The notes under the pieces are model-generated. The model did no database searches. It was given only the letters and a program-made list of their open reading frames with translations, and was not told where the DNA came from. The position numbers and the translations under genes were made by a program. Positions 44,309 through 56,714 of a DNA stretch of 64,000 bases are shown here, piece after piece. Each line of letters begins with the position of its first letter. Position 1 is the stretch's first letter. The stretch comes from Massariosphaeria phaeospora (taxonomy: Eukaryota; Ascomycota; Dothideomycetes; Pleosporales), in assembly GCA_011032825.1 (NCBI GenBank), contig JAADJZ010000020.1:434001-498000 (forward strand), written 5' to 3'.

Positions 44309-45857
44309 ACGGGTATCCAGACGACTAGGCTCTGCACCTAATGTAAGGATAAGGTACGAAAAGAACTCGTAGCCGATTAGTAGCCTTGTCTATCCGTACG
44401 CTCTAGCGCTTCTATCAGCCCTGTTCAAGGTATTCCCTAGTTTGCTAGATATAACAGCGCTGTACAAAGCCAGAAGTGAGCCCATTCGATACTGTTAGAT
44501 CCTTACATTGTCACGGGGATAGTGAATAAATTCCCTCAATCAACAACAAGGATCAGTTCACCGAGGAACACTGTCAGGGTTGGTGAAGATGGATGCGAGC
44601 TACGTGTCCAGGAGGCGAAGATCACAGTCGGAACAGGGACGTTGCTGGTTATAGTCGGGCCGCGAAGCTGTTCGGGGCCTCAGGCTGTCTGTCGGTGCCC
44701 TGTACGAGTCGGAGCGGAAAATAAGGCAGTAATGTCTCTCCGCGACCAGCATCAGGCTGGCAGCTCGTTGGGCAGCGAGCAGGCATGTTCCAGTATGGGC
44801 ATGGGGAGGAAGTAGCGACGGCGAAATAGCAGGCCGAGCAAGAACGACCTCGGGCGCCTTCCGACCGCCGGCTCGAAAGTGGGGCGCCAGCAGTTGACAG
44901 CTGGGCAGCCGGGATATCAACTGACACACAAGCGTCCGGTGTCTTGATGCAGGAGTGAACGGCAGCACGTTGGACTTGGGAGAGAGCCCTATTTTCCGGA
45001 CTCACAGGGTCGCAACGGACTGGAGCGTCGTGACACGCCTCGGCAGCAAGCCCTGCTGCACGCCCGCACGGCTCAGGTGCTGCTAGCGCGGGGTTCTAGC
45101 GGGCCAAATCGATGTCATGGCGCTGATCTGTGACCCTTTGACGACGACGACGACGACTCCACGGCCGTCGGCACCCTGCGCGCACACAGCAGCTTGCCGT
45201 TCTGTGCTTCTTCTCCCTCGTGTTTTCCCCGCTGCTTCTCTGTGCGTTCCGCAGCCTCATTCTTTTTCCCGACCGCCCCGCCCTGCTCTCGCCCCCGTAT
45301 TCCTGCCGAGCGACCCCTCCTGCAAGATTACTTGGACAGTGGCTGTAATTACCCTGGACAGCCACCCACCCTGCCGAGCGCCTGCGGACCTCACCTTGGC
45401 TCTGACTCTCGACCCTGCATCTTCGTCCGCGACCGCGTGTTGGGCCGCGATCCGGATACATCGCATCCTGGCACCTGGCCGCGCCGCCGTCCAACACGGC
45501 ACTCCGCTGCCACCGGCGTCGTCCAGCCAACATTTCGGTAGCGAGTGACTCGGCCTTATACCGACAGCATGTACGTCGAGCTCCGGCACAGTTCTTCTCC
45601 AGAGCTTATTACAGACTCCATCTCGTTTGTGCCATGTGGCTCCTGTTCTCTCCCTCTTGCACTGGCTGACTGTAATCATGGGCAGCGTCCTACTTCCCTC
45701 CAAGACTGCGAGTCTGCGCCGGAATTCTTATAGCTGCAACCAGGCGCCACCCCTCCCTCCGCGCCGTAACTCTGTTGCCGTTCCACCCCTCCCTCCGCGC
45801 CCTAACGCTGTCGCCGTTGCACCGCTCAAGCTCACGTCGGTGACACTGCCCGACAGC
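44309..45857. other. Intergenic / 5' UTR region before the DUF8035-like gene
   Basis: 1.5 kb. Pyrimidine-rich tracts at about 45180-45310 suggest a transcription start zone. A probable 5' UTR intron runs from gtacgt (45570) to ggcag (45683), with branch ctgac. If spliced, it removes the upstream in-frame ATG at 45678 and leaves ATG 45858 as start. Confidence 0.4.
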
Positions 45858-48800
45858 ATGGATTCCAGATACTACCGCCCCTCCTCACCCCGCGGTCGCG
45901 TGTCGAACCCCGCCCGGTCATCGACTGGCACGTTCGTTGACCCATACAGCGAGTCCTACTACGCGCGTGGTGGCGCTGCTTCACCGCGGCTGAGTGGTGA
46001 GCGAATTGCGGGCTCTCACCACCAGCCATACACACATGCACCGAGCAGTTCAACAGGGTCACGAGCGGCGAACGTGAAATACGACGTGTACTCAGGACGG
46101 CCACGGCGCAACACTCATAACGAGTCTGACGACCGTGTTCTCAGACCGAACGCTACCAACCTACCACCAATCACTACAATCCCAATCCGGGCACCAGCGG
46201 TCCACTCCGCCCATCACGAGCGTCCAAACAGCCCTTTGGCCCGATCTTGGGATACTCGTGGAGATGCTTATGTCACCCAACCCATACCGCGGCGGGAGCA
46301 CAAGAAAATATACAGTGTTGACGACAATCACTCGTCTAAACTCATAGCTGAGAAAGACGTCATCGAGCCACGACGTAGTGAGGGCGGCGAACACCGAGGT
46401 CACAGCATCACAAGTGGTGGCAGGAGCTATCACCATAGCAAGCCTACACCTAGCCGGAGTGCGGATCTCGGCGATGATGGCTATTCGTACACCGATCCCG
46501 CTGCCATGTACCGCGACACGGAGCCAGCCTGGCGCCGACAACGATCTGGTAGTATGGAGCGGGGCTCTCGACCTACGAGTTTAATCATGGACCATGCTCC
46601 ACGCACCTCTGCACGTGAACTGGGTCCACCTCCTTCCACAAGAGGCTTCGATAAAATCAACAGTAGCATCAGCAAGCACGCGCATAGCAGAGGAGGCTCT
46701 ATCGACAAACTGAGGGATACCCCCAAGTTTGACCCCTATGCAGACGCACTCCCAGCCCGTTCGTCTTCGACCCGTCATCATGCTCCGGCTATTCATCAGG
46801 AGCCACCTAGACGTGAGGTGTATCATGACGCCTATGAGCCACGAGACCGAGACGTGGAGAATAGGCGGCACAATACTGCGGACCGGTACCAGGACCGCGA
46901 GGTTGCCGCTCGGGGTTTTGGTATTTCCGCTGGAAATACAGCTGTCGCGCCTGATCACATTCCTCTTGATCGCGAGCCCATCTGGAACCCCGCGGATGTA
47001 CCCGCACCTCGAGGCAGGCCGGAAGCATATGGAAGTCAATATTACTCTGCGGACCGCGCCGAGGCGCGTATGCCTGAACCAAGACTCGCTCGAGAGCGGG
47101 ACGCTATCCCAACCTACGAAGAACGACCTCGGGAACGTGAGAGAGATAGGCGCGATAATAGCCATGTTGCGCCCATTCCACCTGTTGCTGCAGAACGACC
47201 TCGAGACCGCGACAGGGACCGACGGGACATGGCACCCGCTTTACCGGTGGCTGGTGCTGTGGTCGGTGCGGCAGCTACACTCGGTGCTTCTGAGCTTATC
47301 AAACCTCGCGATCGGGAACGAGATAGGGAACGCGATCGAGACCGTGAACGTGATCGGGATCGAGACCGTGACCGAGATGTAGACAAAGAACGTGAACGGC
47401 GTAGGGAATGGGATGAACGCGACAGACGCGACAAGGCACCGGCCGATCGCCGCGAGAGGGCACCTGAGGATAGGCGTGAGAGAGTAGTGGACGATCGTCG
47501 CGAGAGAGGACCCGAGGACAGGCGCGACCGGGCAGTGGACCGTGAGAGGGTACCTGAGGATCGACGCGACCGGGCAGTGGACGATCGTCGTGAAAGGACA
47601 TCTGAAGACAAGCGCGACAGGGGAGTAGAGGATCGCCGCGAGAGGATGCCTGAAGATAAGCGTGACAGGCCAGTGGATGATCGTCGCGAGAGGATACCTG
47701 AAGACAAGCGTGAGAGGGGAGTAGAGGATCGCCGTGACAAAGTTCCGGAAGAACGTAGAGACCGAATACCGGAAGACCGCATCCCGCCTGCGGTTCTACC
47801 TCCGGCTGCTGCTGCGTATGCCTCCACTCAGGAACCGGAGCGAAAAGTTAGGGAACGCCGTTATGAAGACGATGAGCCTGACAGACGATCCCGCAAACCA
47901 CCATCGCCGGACGGTAGCCCCGACGAGCGGCCTCGGCACTACGTCGATAGAGATGCTGCTCGGGAAAGCGAACGGAAAAAAGAACCCGCTCCGCAAGAGG
48001 CTGCTCTTGACCCCGACGAAGAATATCGCCGACGTATTCAGCAAGAGATGGAGCGAAGCAGTCGGAGTACTCGGGATAGAGAGTCGCCTGATTCTGACAG
48101 AGGGAAAGAGCGGCAGCGTCGAAAAGAGGAGAGGGACAAGTCTCGTGACCGGTCAGATGGTACTCTCCAGCTCTCTCGGGGTCCTGCATCAGCTGTTGCG
48201 GAGCCCGCTCACTCGCGCTACGACGATCGTTCCATGAGCGTTCTAGATGCCGACATGGTTCAGGAGCCAGACACGTTTGATCCCTCAGCCGGAGATCAAG
48301 AGCCGAGCAAGACAGTACAGATTGTCACGCCTCCGAAGGATCCTCAACCTCCGCCCAGGGGTATCCTTCGCAAGCCCACCCAAAAGTTTCCTGAAGATCC
48401 CGAACCGATCCGCGAAGGTGTTGCTCCTCATAAGAGCCAGTTGAAGGGCAAAGACATCCCAGTTGATGCCCGATGGACTAAGATCGATCGCAGACTAGTC
48501 AATCCACAAGCCTTGGAAGAGGCCCATGAACGGTTTGAGGAGCGCATGGACTGCGTCATTGTGTTGCGGGTGTTGACTAAGCAAGATATCCAGAAGTTAG
48601 CAGACCGTACTAAGGAGATCCGTGAGACTCGAGGTAACTAGTTACCCCTTCCGTACTCCTTGGACCCTACTAACTTTATTGTAGAAGAAGATGACTACGA
48701 GGAGTACGATCACGAGCATCGGGATCGCGAGCGACGGAGCCACCGCAGCCATCGCGACGACGAAGACCGGGATCGCGACCGACGTGGCGAGTACGATGAT

Positions 48801-49208
48801 GATTACAGCGATGACGACGATGTCGGACGCGACCGTGAGCGCAAGGACCGCGATCGCCCACGAGCTATAGAATCTGGAAGGTGATCTTGCAATACCCATA
48901 CATGTCATTAAATACGTTGAGCCAGTTCAGTTACTTATCGTCGTCTGAATAGTCCTGTGAAAGAGAAGAGCGGATCCACCCGGAGAGTTGATAAAAGCGG
49001 AGATCGAGCGGGGTCTAGAAGTCCTGATAAAAAGGCGGATACGCAAGACCAGCGTGCTTCTGGCCATCAAGAGCTTGTTCGCACGAGTCAGGAGAGGCAT
49101 CGCCCGAGAAGGGACAGCCATCAGGACGCCGATGAGAAACCTGACAGGCCTGACAAGCGCTGCACTAAGACTAAGGACCGTCTCAATCGGGTGTTGGATT
49201 GGCTGTGA
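45858..49208 (+). CDS. Highly charged DUF8035-like fungal protein with Arg/Asp/Glu repeats
   Basis: About 1075 aa if three exons are joined: 45858-48633, 48685-48880 and 48953-49208 (introns 51 and 72 bp). The protein is mostly disordered: Ser/Arg-rich N-terminus ('MDSRYYRPSSPRGRV'), a hydrophobic island 'VAGAVVGAAATLGASELI', then RD/RE arrays and about a dozen imperfect DRRER-x-PEDKRDR-type units. A conserved folded segment near the end of exon 1 ('WTKIDRRLVNPQALEEAHER', 'CVIVLRVLTKQDIQKLADRT') recalls the fungal DUF8035 domain. The last exon is inferred from frame continuity and composition; the second donor (gtgatc) is weak, and the alternative stop is TGA 48882-48884. Function unknown. 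ATG 45678 is a possible earlier start. Confidence 0.78.
47442..47790 (+). repeat. Degenerate coding repeat (about 30 bp period) in the DUF8035-like gene
   Basis: Around twelve units of about ten residues alternate DRRER/DKRDR with PED or VDD/VED, giving strings like 'EDKRDRPVDDRRERIPED'. DNA units such as gatcgtcgcgagagg recur with point changes. A minus-strand Arg/Ser-rich open frame here is only the shadow of this repeat. Confidence 0.8.
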
Positions 49209-49945
49209 CCTTGCAGCTCTGCTACAGTTTTTGAATTCCACGTTTTTTTATCGTTAGCGCGAGTCTGTCCAGTCGAGCGCTGTTGCTGTGCTGTTGTCCT
49301 TGCATGTGCTGTGTGTTTTGCGTTGGACCGATAGATGATCTAAGGCTGCATAGCGACGGGTTTATGTTGTTGCTCTTTTTTTTGTAGGGAGGTATGTGGG
49401 GAGGGGGGGATATGGGCATGTTCTTTGCATGTAGGTTTTGCGAACAATGTAGTGGAGAGTAGGGTGGTTCGTGGTATGCGGGGGCTTTGATTCTTTCCAT
49501 TTGGTTGTGGGAATCGCATACGTTTGTCAAACACTACAGCTACATACCCTCGCTCTCAAGATTTCCCGCGCCTTCCACTGAAATGAAAGCTGCAGTGCCA
49601 CGGTGACTGCGTTCGTTGTCGATACGATACCGCCGGGGCTTTGTTCGCGCTTTCTTGTTATGGTGTTGTGGATGTGTTGAATACTTCGCTTTGTGTGCTG
49701 GATAGATAGATGGATAGTACAAGGGTTTGTGAAGGTACTGACAATGTACTTCGCAGACTATCTGGAAAGTCCATTACTCCCCTAAAAGAACGTGAATCGT
49801 TGATACTAAAGACGCATACATATAATTCCTTCCTTTTCACTCACCCTCACCCGTATAAACGCCCCATACATATCCGCTAAATCGCCACCAGCTCAGCTCC
49901 TACCCCCTCTGTCCCCATCTGGCCCCTCTGTGCCCTCTCCACCCC
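49209..49945. other. Convergent 3' intergenic region
   Basis: 737 bp between convergent genes. T-rich runs near 49370-49385; no gene recognised. Confidence 0.4.
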
Positions 49946-50436
49946 TTACTTCTCCCCCTCCCCCTCCCCCTCCTTCCCCACCTTAATCTCCAACACATCC
50001 TTCCCCGGCGCCACCTTCAACAGCTCGATAATCGCCCCCCAGTTCCGATCCGTCACAACCGTGTGCTCGGGCCACGCGGCGCGGTCGCGGCCGCACGCCG
50101 TGCTCCAGTGGATGCGGATCTCCTGGATGGGTTCGGGGGTCGCGGATTTGTATTTGGATAGGACTGTGTGGCGTAGATGCAACGGTTAGCGGACGGAGGG
50201 GCGGGGTGGGGGTGGGGAGGGCATGTGGAGGAAGAGGGGGATGGGAAGAGGGGATGGGAAGTGGGGAGGTGGAGGGGGGAGACGTTACACTCGGCGCAAT
50301 TCGGCGACCCGGCCATCGCGTCGGTGATTTGCTTGTTTAGTGCTTTGAGCGTGGGTGGTTTGGCGGAGGAGGTGTCGAGGAGGATGATTTCGTGGCGGTT
50401 GGAGGGCGGGAGGGTGAAGACGAGGGGGAGGGCCAT
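49946..50436 (-). CDS. Hypothetical 121-aa protein
   Basis: Two exons, 50436-50289 and 50163-49946, separated by a 125-bp intron (gtaacg..cag, branch gctaac); 122 codons in all. It starts 'MALPLVFTLPPSNRHEIILL' and ends in a GEGEGEK tail encoded by a CCCCCT-like run. Middle part: 'SKYKSATPEPIQEIRIHWST' and 'WPEHTVVTDRNWGAIIELLK'. I do not recognise the family. The conserved-looking Trp/His pattern and clean splice support a real small soluble protein. Confidence 0.7.
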
Positions 50437-51603
50437 GGTTGGGTTGGGTTCGGTTTGGTTTGGGATGGAGGTTTGCGATGGACGTGCGTAGGTGTGTGTT
50501 TGCTAAAGGGGTGAAGAAGATGGATGTAGATAGGTGTGTAGGTAGATGTGTGTTTGCTGAGGGGTGAGGAGGATGTTTGGTAGTTAGTGGGGGTGGAGGG
50601 GCGGGCTGAAGCAGGGCAGGATGCGAGTTACTTCTTAGATGTTGCGTCACGTACAGACAAGACACGCCGCAACAACAATTCCAGATTAACACAGCCCAGA
50701 TCAAATCAAATCAAGTCAAGTAACTTTAAGAAAAGACTCTAGGCAACGAGATAAAAGCGTCTTCAAAACCAAACCAGAACCACCTACGCGCTGTTTTCTC
50801 TATACAATGAACGCATACCACCACTTCAACTCAGCTCTGAAGCTTGCTTCGCCTGTGCGCACACCACACTACGTCATCGAGCATACGGGGCCGTCTCCGT
50901 CACCATCCCTGTCATACACGCTACGCTCTCGCTTGCCGTCGTTGTTCAGTGTCTTGGCAGCCTGCCTGCCTATGTAGAACATCGATCGATTAGCAGCATA
51001 ACATAAGGTGTTTCTCCACTTGGTGAACCCCAATTCACGGGTTCATCCTTCTCCGCTCGTGCAGCCATCGTCAAGTAGCTGGTCCACACCACCAACTACA
51101 TCCATCCACTTCGTTTCTCCCTCACCCCTTTAGCAGAATTCGATACCGGTCAAAACACACATTACGCAATCAATTCTTCCGACAGTCAGTATAGTATACA
51201 AGACATGACCAAGAGGAAAACAGCTTGCTTTAATCACTACAACCCCCTATCGTATCTAGCACACGTAGCATACTACTGGCTAAATGTAGAATAAATCTCG
51301 TAAAGGTCCTGGAATGCACTATCCACCTATGTAAAAAGAGAGCCATGCCCCGTCCCGTATAAAGAAACATGTACGCTGCGTGCAGCGACGCCAAGCAGAG
51401 GCAGAGACGAAATGAAGAAAAAGTGGAGGGTATCCTGTTCAGTGGGCAGTCGACAATGAATATTGAACCCACAACCCTAAACGCCAGTCCCGAAATCAAA
51501 AAGGGTAGCGATAACCTTCAACCGTTGAACAATGCCCTGGTAGCGCCGGTGGTATGCAGATAATTGTTTGAAGGAGGAATGCGCAAGCTAGAGTGCCGAC
51601 CTC
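50437..51603. other. Intergenic region
   Basis: 1.17 kb between two minus-strand genes. A G/T-rich (complement A/C-rich) tract at about 50440-50620 upstream of the 121-aa gene may be its promoter or UTR. No gene recognised. Confidence 0.4.
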
Positions 51604-53564
51604 CTACTTCTCAGGCCGCTCGCTGACCATACGTTGCCAGTGCACCAGGTCCCGGCTCAGGTCGTCCATCATCTGGAGGGTGCTGAGTTTTTTGAACACA
51701 CCAAGCTCCTCTTCGTCAGGGTTGGGCTCTCCCGAGGTGGTTTCGCCATTCGCTATAACAGGAGCCTGAACCGGAGGTGCAGGCGAGTGTTTTTCTCCGG
51801 CCAATTCCACCTGTCGCTGGGCAATGTAGTTCTGCATAGCTCCTGCAGGGCGCCGTATGTCGTTCCAGGATAGTTTCTCCAGTCGCCAATTCTTTGTTTT
51901 GGCTTGTTTATTCACGGCGCCGTCACTACTATCGTGCCCGTTGCCCACGCCATTTGTAACACTAATCTGCGGCGAGTTTGGAGTGTCGTGGATGGCAACT
52001 GGGGAAGCTCCGTTGGCGGAAGGAGCTACGGCCTCCCTCAGATGCTGGCCCCGGCCACCCATTCTACCACCACGCTTTACGGGAGGACGGCCTGACTTCC
52101 TCGGGGCCGGTGCGGGTTTCAGGTCGGCTAATGGGGTCTCTGGTGGAATAGAGTCGGTGACTGAAGGTGCCATTGTCGGTTCCTCGCTTGGTCTGGGTTC
52201 TGGTCCTTCGGGATCTGTCAAGTGTTAGCATTACCCGAGGAGCTCTGGCATTGTACCCTTACCGTCTGCTTTTCGCCGTTCAGCGCGGCCTTTCCGTCTG
52301 TTTGCAGCTTCAGTTCGTTCGCGCTCTCGCTCTTTGTCACGCAGCTCTTTCTCGCGTTGGCTTCTCGCTGCAGCACCACGAGGCTTCTGTTTGGGAGCAC
52401 CGTTCTTAAGTGCCTCGTCCTCTGATTCAACAGCAGGTGAGTTGCTAGGGGTTCTCGAGTTTGTACGCTGTCGCTTGATTTCTTGTCTCACTCTATCGCA
52501 AAGTTTGTTAGCAATGTATGTCTCGTAAAGTACAAACAAGACTCACTCTTCGCTTTCATCGCGGCTCCGCTTCTTGCGAATGCCACTCTCTGACTGAGAC
52601 AATCCGCCCTCGATTTTGCTTTCTTCTAGAACCTTTCGCAACACTTCATCTTCGTCATATGCTGCCCGACTATTCATAGTTGACCGTCGCTTGCTAAACG
52701 ACTCAGCACTCGACCGAGCGGTTCGGTCCTTGTCCCTGCCCGCTCTGTTATCCACTTCCTTGGAGAGGGACGGCTTGCGAGAGGTCTTTCCGTGGTGTAA
52801 TTCGTAGACGGGGAGGTAGCGAGAGTATTTTTGTCTGGAGCAAGACAGTCGTTAGCATCTATCGACAAGTCGCAGGTGACGCGGTGCAATCGCGAATCGT
52901 GGGACGAGGTGGCTGATGAGCTGGCCACTGTCGTGTTGCTCCGTGGCGTCGGCCCTAAGTCTGCAAGAGCATAAGAAATGAGTGGTACGCACCCTTTTGA
53001 GCTTGTAAACAGCTTGTGAAGATCCTTCCTGCATTGTTCGCAGAAGTACTCGTCGGGGCTAGCAGCTTCGTCCATGATGCCGACGCAACCGCCGTGCTGC
53101 CAGACCTTGCAGACGTCGCATTGAATAAATAGGCCACCTGCGTCATCATTCTGTATGTCAGAATCTATCAATGAAGATATTTGACCTTCTCTGGACTTGC
53201 CCGTGTCCACTGGTTGGCCCGGATACTCCTGCTGCCCACAGACACAGCGTGTGATCTCATCCTCTTCGGCAATCTCATCTTCGACCTCGTCTTCAGGCTT
53301 TGTGGGTTCTTCTTCGTCGTTGTCTTGTTCGCGCGTTCGACGGCGGGTTAACGGTGGCTCTGCTTGGGCACCGAGGGCCGGGTCGTCGATCTCTTCTGAG
53401 GAGAGAGAATGAGGGGTCGAGGACTTCTGCGGCGATGACTGCTTCTGGTTAAGTCTGCTCGCTCGTTCTGTGCGAGCAGATGAGACAGAGGACGAAGATG
53501 TGCTGGCAGCTGCCGGGACGCTGGGCTGGGTGGTGCGAGCCCGCGAGGAACGACGCGGCGACAT
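51604..53564 (-). CDS. PHD-finger protein, CTI6-like (Rpd3L histone deacetylase complex)
   Basis: 566 aa from four exons: 53564-52993, 52834-52547, 52492-52263 and 52214-51604. N-terminus: Ser/Thr-rich, basic start 'MSPRRSSRARTTQPS', then an acidic stretch. The PHD zinc finger (about 105-185) reads 'TRCVCGQQEYPG', 'GLFIQCDVCKVWQHGGCVG' and 'DEYFCEQCRKDLHKL', followed by 'KGQKYSRYLPVYE' across the first splice. This finger plus the following KYSxYLPV peptide is the hallmark of yeast Cti6, which reads H3K4 methylation within Rpd3L. A long Lys/Arg/Glu-rich coil and a C-terminal 'KNWRLEKLSWNDIRRPAGAM' region follow. Nuclear co-repressor role is inferred by family. Confidence 0.88.
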
Positions 53565-54987
53565 GGGTCAGAGAGCGGCTGCTCCTGTCGCGTGCAATGG
53601 ATCGGGAGAAGGCAAGAGGATCTGTCGTCGCCTCCGCCGGCGTATTTGAAGCGACTGACGTGCTCCGATGGCGCCGTCGCTCACTCAGGCGACTGGCCAG
53701 TGGTGGGCCGTGAAGACGGCAAGTGGATGCTTTTCGGCGAACGAGCAAAGAAACAGCAGTATAATCCTGGCTCGTTGCCTCGGCGCACTCGACGGAGCGG
53801 TCGTGGAAACGTGTGGGTGTGGGCGAGGTGACGCTGTAAATGCGGAGACTGCGGGACAAAAGCTCCGCGAGCTTCAAAGGGGGACGACGGGATGGATTGA
53901 TAGCTGAAGATGGCCGAAGGGGTATACCAGAAGCATGGTCCAGGCTGTAGGAGGCGTCGGGCGTGCTGGGCTGGGGCAATGGAGCGTGAGGAGAGGAGCT
54001 GGCTGCGCGAGGAGCAAAATCGAGTCTCTCCTCAGAGCGGGACGCGCCCAGGGTTCGGTCCGCCCCAATGGGCACGTGACCGGGCCGCTCGAGGAGCCTC
54101 AAGTGGCTGCACACTGAACGACGACGTCATGCTGGCGTGTGGAGACAGGGCAGTGGATGGACAAGTGAAGATGCAGCGAGTGTTTTCGTTGCAGCACAAT
54201 ATAGTGCGAGAGGCGGGAAACAAAGTAGAAGAAGAGGCAGACATCGTTCATGGCATGGCGGTGACCAGGAGGCAGCGAGAAGTCGCGCTACAATGTGTTC
54301 TTGGCAGAGTCCCCATTGGCACTAGCGCCATTTGGGAGGAGGGGGTTTTGCGCGGCTGACGCATCGTCAACCACATCCGTCATCGTCACCGTGCCGCACC
54401 GTCATGCCCGAAACCGTTGCGGATTGGGGATGCGACCTTGGCCACGCTCAGTTGTCCTCGTAGCCCTGTTGAAGCATCAATTTCTCCTAACATCTCATAG
54501 ACTGCCAAGAGACTCACGAGGAGGGGTTATCGCCTGTGTGTCTAAGTAACGGCGGAGTGTAGGTGTGTAAAAACAGATATCAAAACAAGAGAAATAACAA
54601 GAGAGTAATCACAGGCTCAAGCAAGAGTCTGAACAGCCTAATAGTGACATTCAGAGCTCAGTATGCCCCTCTTTGCTAACCGAAAACCACCCTGCAGAGT
54701 AAATATGGCGAAAGAGACACAAGTATGTGAAAACAATAGCAGGTACTAATATTCAGTAGGGAAATCGGGAAGATCAATTACCTAGCTCTGCACTGCACGC
54801 TAGCTCCACAATTTCAAGAGGGTAGCGATAATACCCTTGAGAAAGTCGCACAGAAAGAATAAAAATGAGAAGCAATAGGGAACCCCAATGACCATAAAGG
54901 CTCTCGACGCCAAGCAAACACACACCAGAACTTGACACTGTAGCAGCATCCCACTATGTCCTTTTCCTTTTTCTCCTCCTCAGCCCC
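53565..54987. other. Intergenic region upstream of the CTI6-like gene
   Basis: 1.4 kb with only short frames in several phases and no domain motif. It should hold the CTI6-like promoter and the 3' UTR of the next minus-strand gene. Confidence 0.4.
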
Positions 54988-55765
54988 TCAACCCTCATCA
55001 AGCCTATACCCCTCATGCACAATACGCCCACTCCTCAGCACTTTCGCCCTCTTCCTCACAGTCCTCATCCCAGTCTCCGTCTCAGCCTCATCCTCTCTTC
55101 CTCTCTTGCGCTCCGCAGCACCTCTCCTCCGGGCTTCTTCTCCAGCTTGTCCAGCCTTCGCGCCGGTGTCGTAGTTCAGATCGTCTTCGCCTTTGTCTTC
55201 GCCGTCGGCCTTGGAGCTGTGCTTGTCCGGCTTTCCGATTAGACACGGCTCGTCTTGGGGATCATTGGCGACATCCTGGTTGTCGGGCGCCTCGTCGGGG
55301 TCAGCTGTGGAGTCTTCAGTCGGGGTCTTCGAGTTCCGAGCGTTGGTCTCCTATAGCAGTATATCAGCAATCGATGTCCTCGTCTACAAAGTGGTACTTA
55401 CAGCTCTAGCCACAATGGCTTCAAACACTAGCCGGCTCTTCACTCTGTTCCGGTCAATCTTGTCCTGCAGCTCCTTTGTCGCCCTCGTCTTTCTCCTCTT
55501 GCCCCGCTTGGCACCACCGTCTTCTTCTTCCTCTCCATCGCCCTCCTCTTCTCCATCATCTCGACTATCGCCAACACCCAACTCATACTCATTGTCGCCG
55601 TCCTGCTATTCCCAGTAAGCGCGGTCATCTAGCTCAACTCCAGCCTTCAGTCCAACTTACCTGTTTGGGTTTGTATCGCGGCTTCACGACTTTCCCGGTC
55701 CCAAGAACGTACCCAGTTGTACTGCTGAAGAGAGTGGATTTCTTCTTGTTTGTGGTCTTGGCCAT
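54988..55765 (-). CDS. Hypothetical Lys/Glu-rich protein, 222 aa
   Basis: Three exons: 55765-55661, 55602-55402 and 55350-54988, each join phase 0 with good splice sites (gtaagt..cag; gtaagt..tag). The N-terminus 'MAKTTNKKKSTLFSSTTGYV' is followed by 'KVVKPRYKPKQ', an acidic run (EEEGDGEEEED), a basic patch 'KRGKRRKTRATKELQDKID' that could be a nuclear localisation signal, and a charged C-terminus 'RKRAKVLRSGRIVHEGYRL'. Family not recognised; a small nuclear protein is a fair guess only. Confidence 0.72.
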
Positions 55766-56714
55766 TGGGACGGTGAGTGGTTGCAATGAGTTAATTGGGG
55801 TTAGGCCGAGGTGGTGTTCTAGAATGGAGACTGGCGAGGAGGAAGGAGGGTGTGAACTTGTGGGCAGGTAGTTAGATGCGGGAGTCAAGTAAGTAGAGGT
55901 GAGTTCTCAAGAAATGTGGGAGCTGATTAACTACGCGCAGGAGCCAGTAAGAGTAACTTCTCAAATAAACGTAGGAGCAAGTAAATATAGAAGCTGCTCA
56001 AATAAAGAGAGGTAGAAGTGAACAAAAGTAAACTCTCATGTACGGGCAGGAGTCAATAAAGGCGAGTTACCCAAGTAAATGTGACAACTCAAATAAAGGT
56101 ACGGGCTCAAGTACACGTGCTTAGATACTCAAGTAAAACATAAACAAAAAAACACCCAGACATACATCCCACTCAACCCAACTCAACTTCCCTCTCTTCT
56201 AGCTCTCCGCCATCTCCACTGCTAACTTTTCATCTCCACACACACCCCAGCCAGGGCCCGCATTCGCTGAAACCCCATCGCGCACGCCACAACATGCCAG
56301 TCACAATAAGTCAGTAGTCAGTAGTAACAACATTCCAGTTCCTAAGCCCGCCCATCCGCACGCCATGCCCCCACCCCATCGCACCCCTCGCACAGTCAGC
56401 GTCGATGCGTCATCTATGTATACTCATGCTAGACGACAAACCGTCCGACCCCAGTCAACAACGGCCATTAAAGAAGCCAACCCGACGCCCCTACCCGTCT
56501 ACAGACCGCACAATCAACACAACACAACACTACTAGCAGTAGTCTTGCCTCTTTACACATCACAACCACGCACGCATGCAAGTATCAACGATTCTTTTTT
56601 CCAAGTCATAACGCATTCATTCATATCATTCAATCTAGCCCTCCCCCACCACGCTTAACTATCTCTCGATTTCCCTCTCCACAACCCCATCCCTCCATCC
56701 CACCCCCCACCTAC
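55766..56714. other. Intergenic region with degenerate short repeats
   Basis: 950 bp. 55885-56150 has loosely repeated 20-40 bp units containing ctcaaataaa or ctcaagtaaa and ggagtcaagtaa-like strings (at least six). The rest is C/A-rich. No gene seen. Confidence 0.5.

Noticed and set aside
45096..45548. 145-aa frames on both strands upstream of the DUF8035-like gene
   Set aside because: Pyrimidine-rich promoter/UTR tract; low-complexity translation, no start context or homology.
47114..47827. 237-aa minus-strand Arg/Ser-rich frame resembling an SR protein
   Set aside because: Antisense shadow of the coding RD/RE repeat array.
53910..54359. 149-aa plus-strand frame upstream of the CTI6-like gene
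   Set aside because: No recognisable domain, overlapped by other frames, lies in a presumed promoter.
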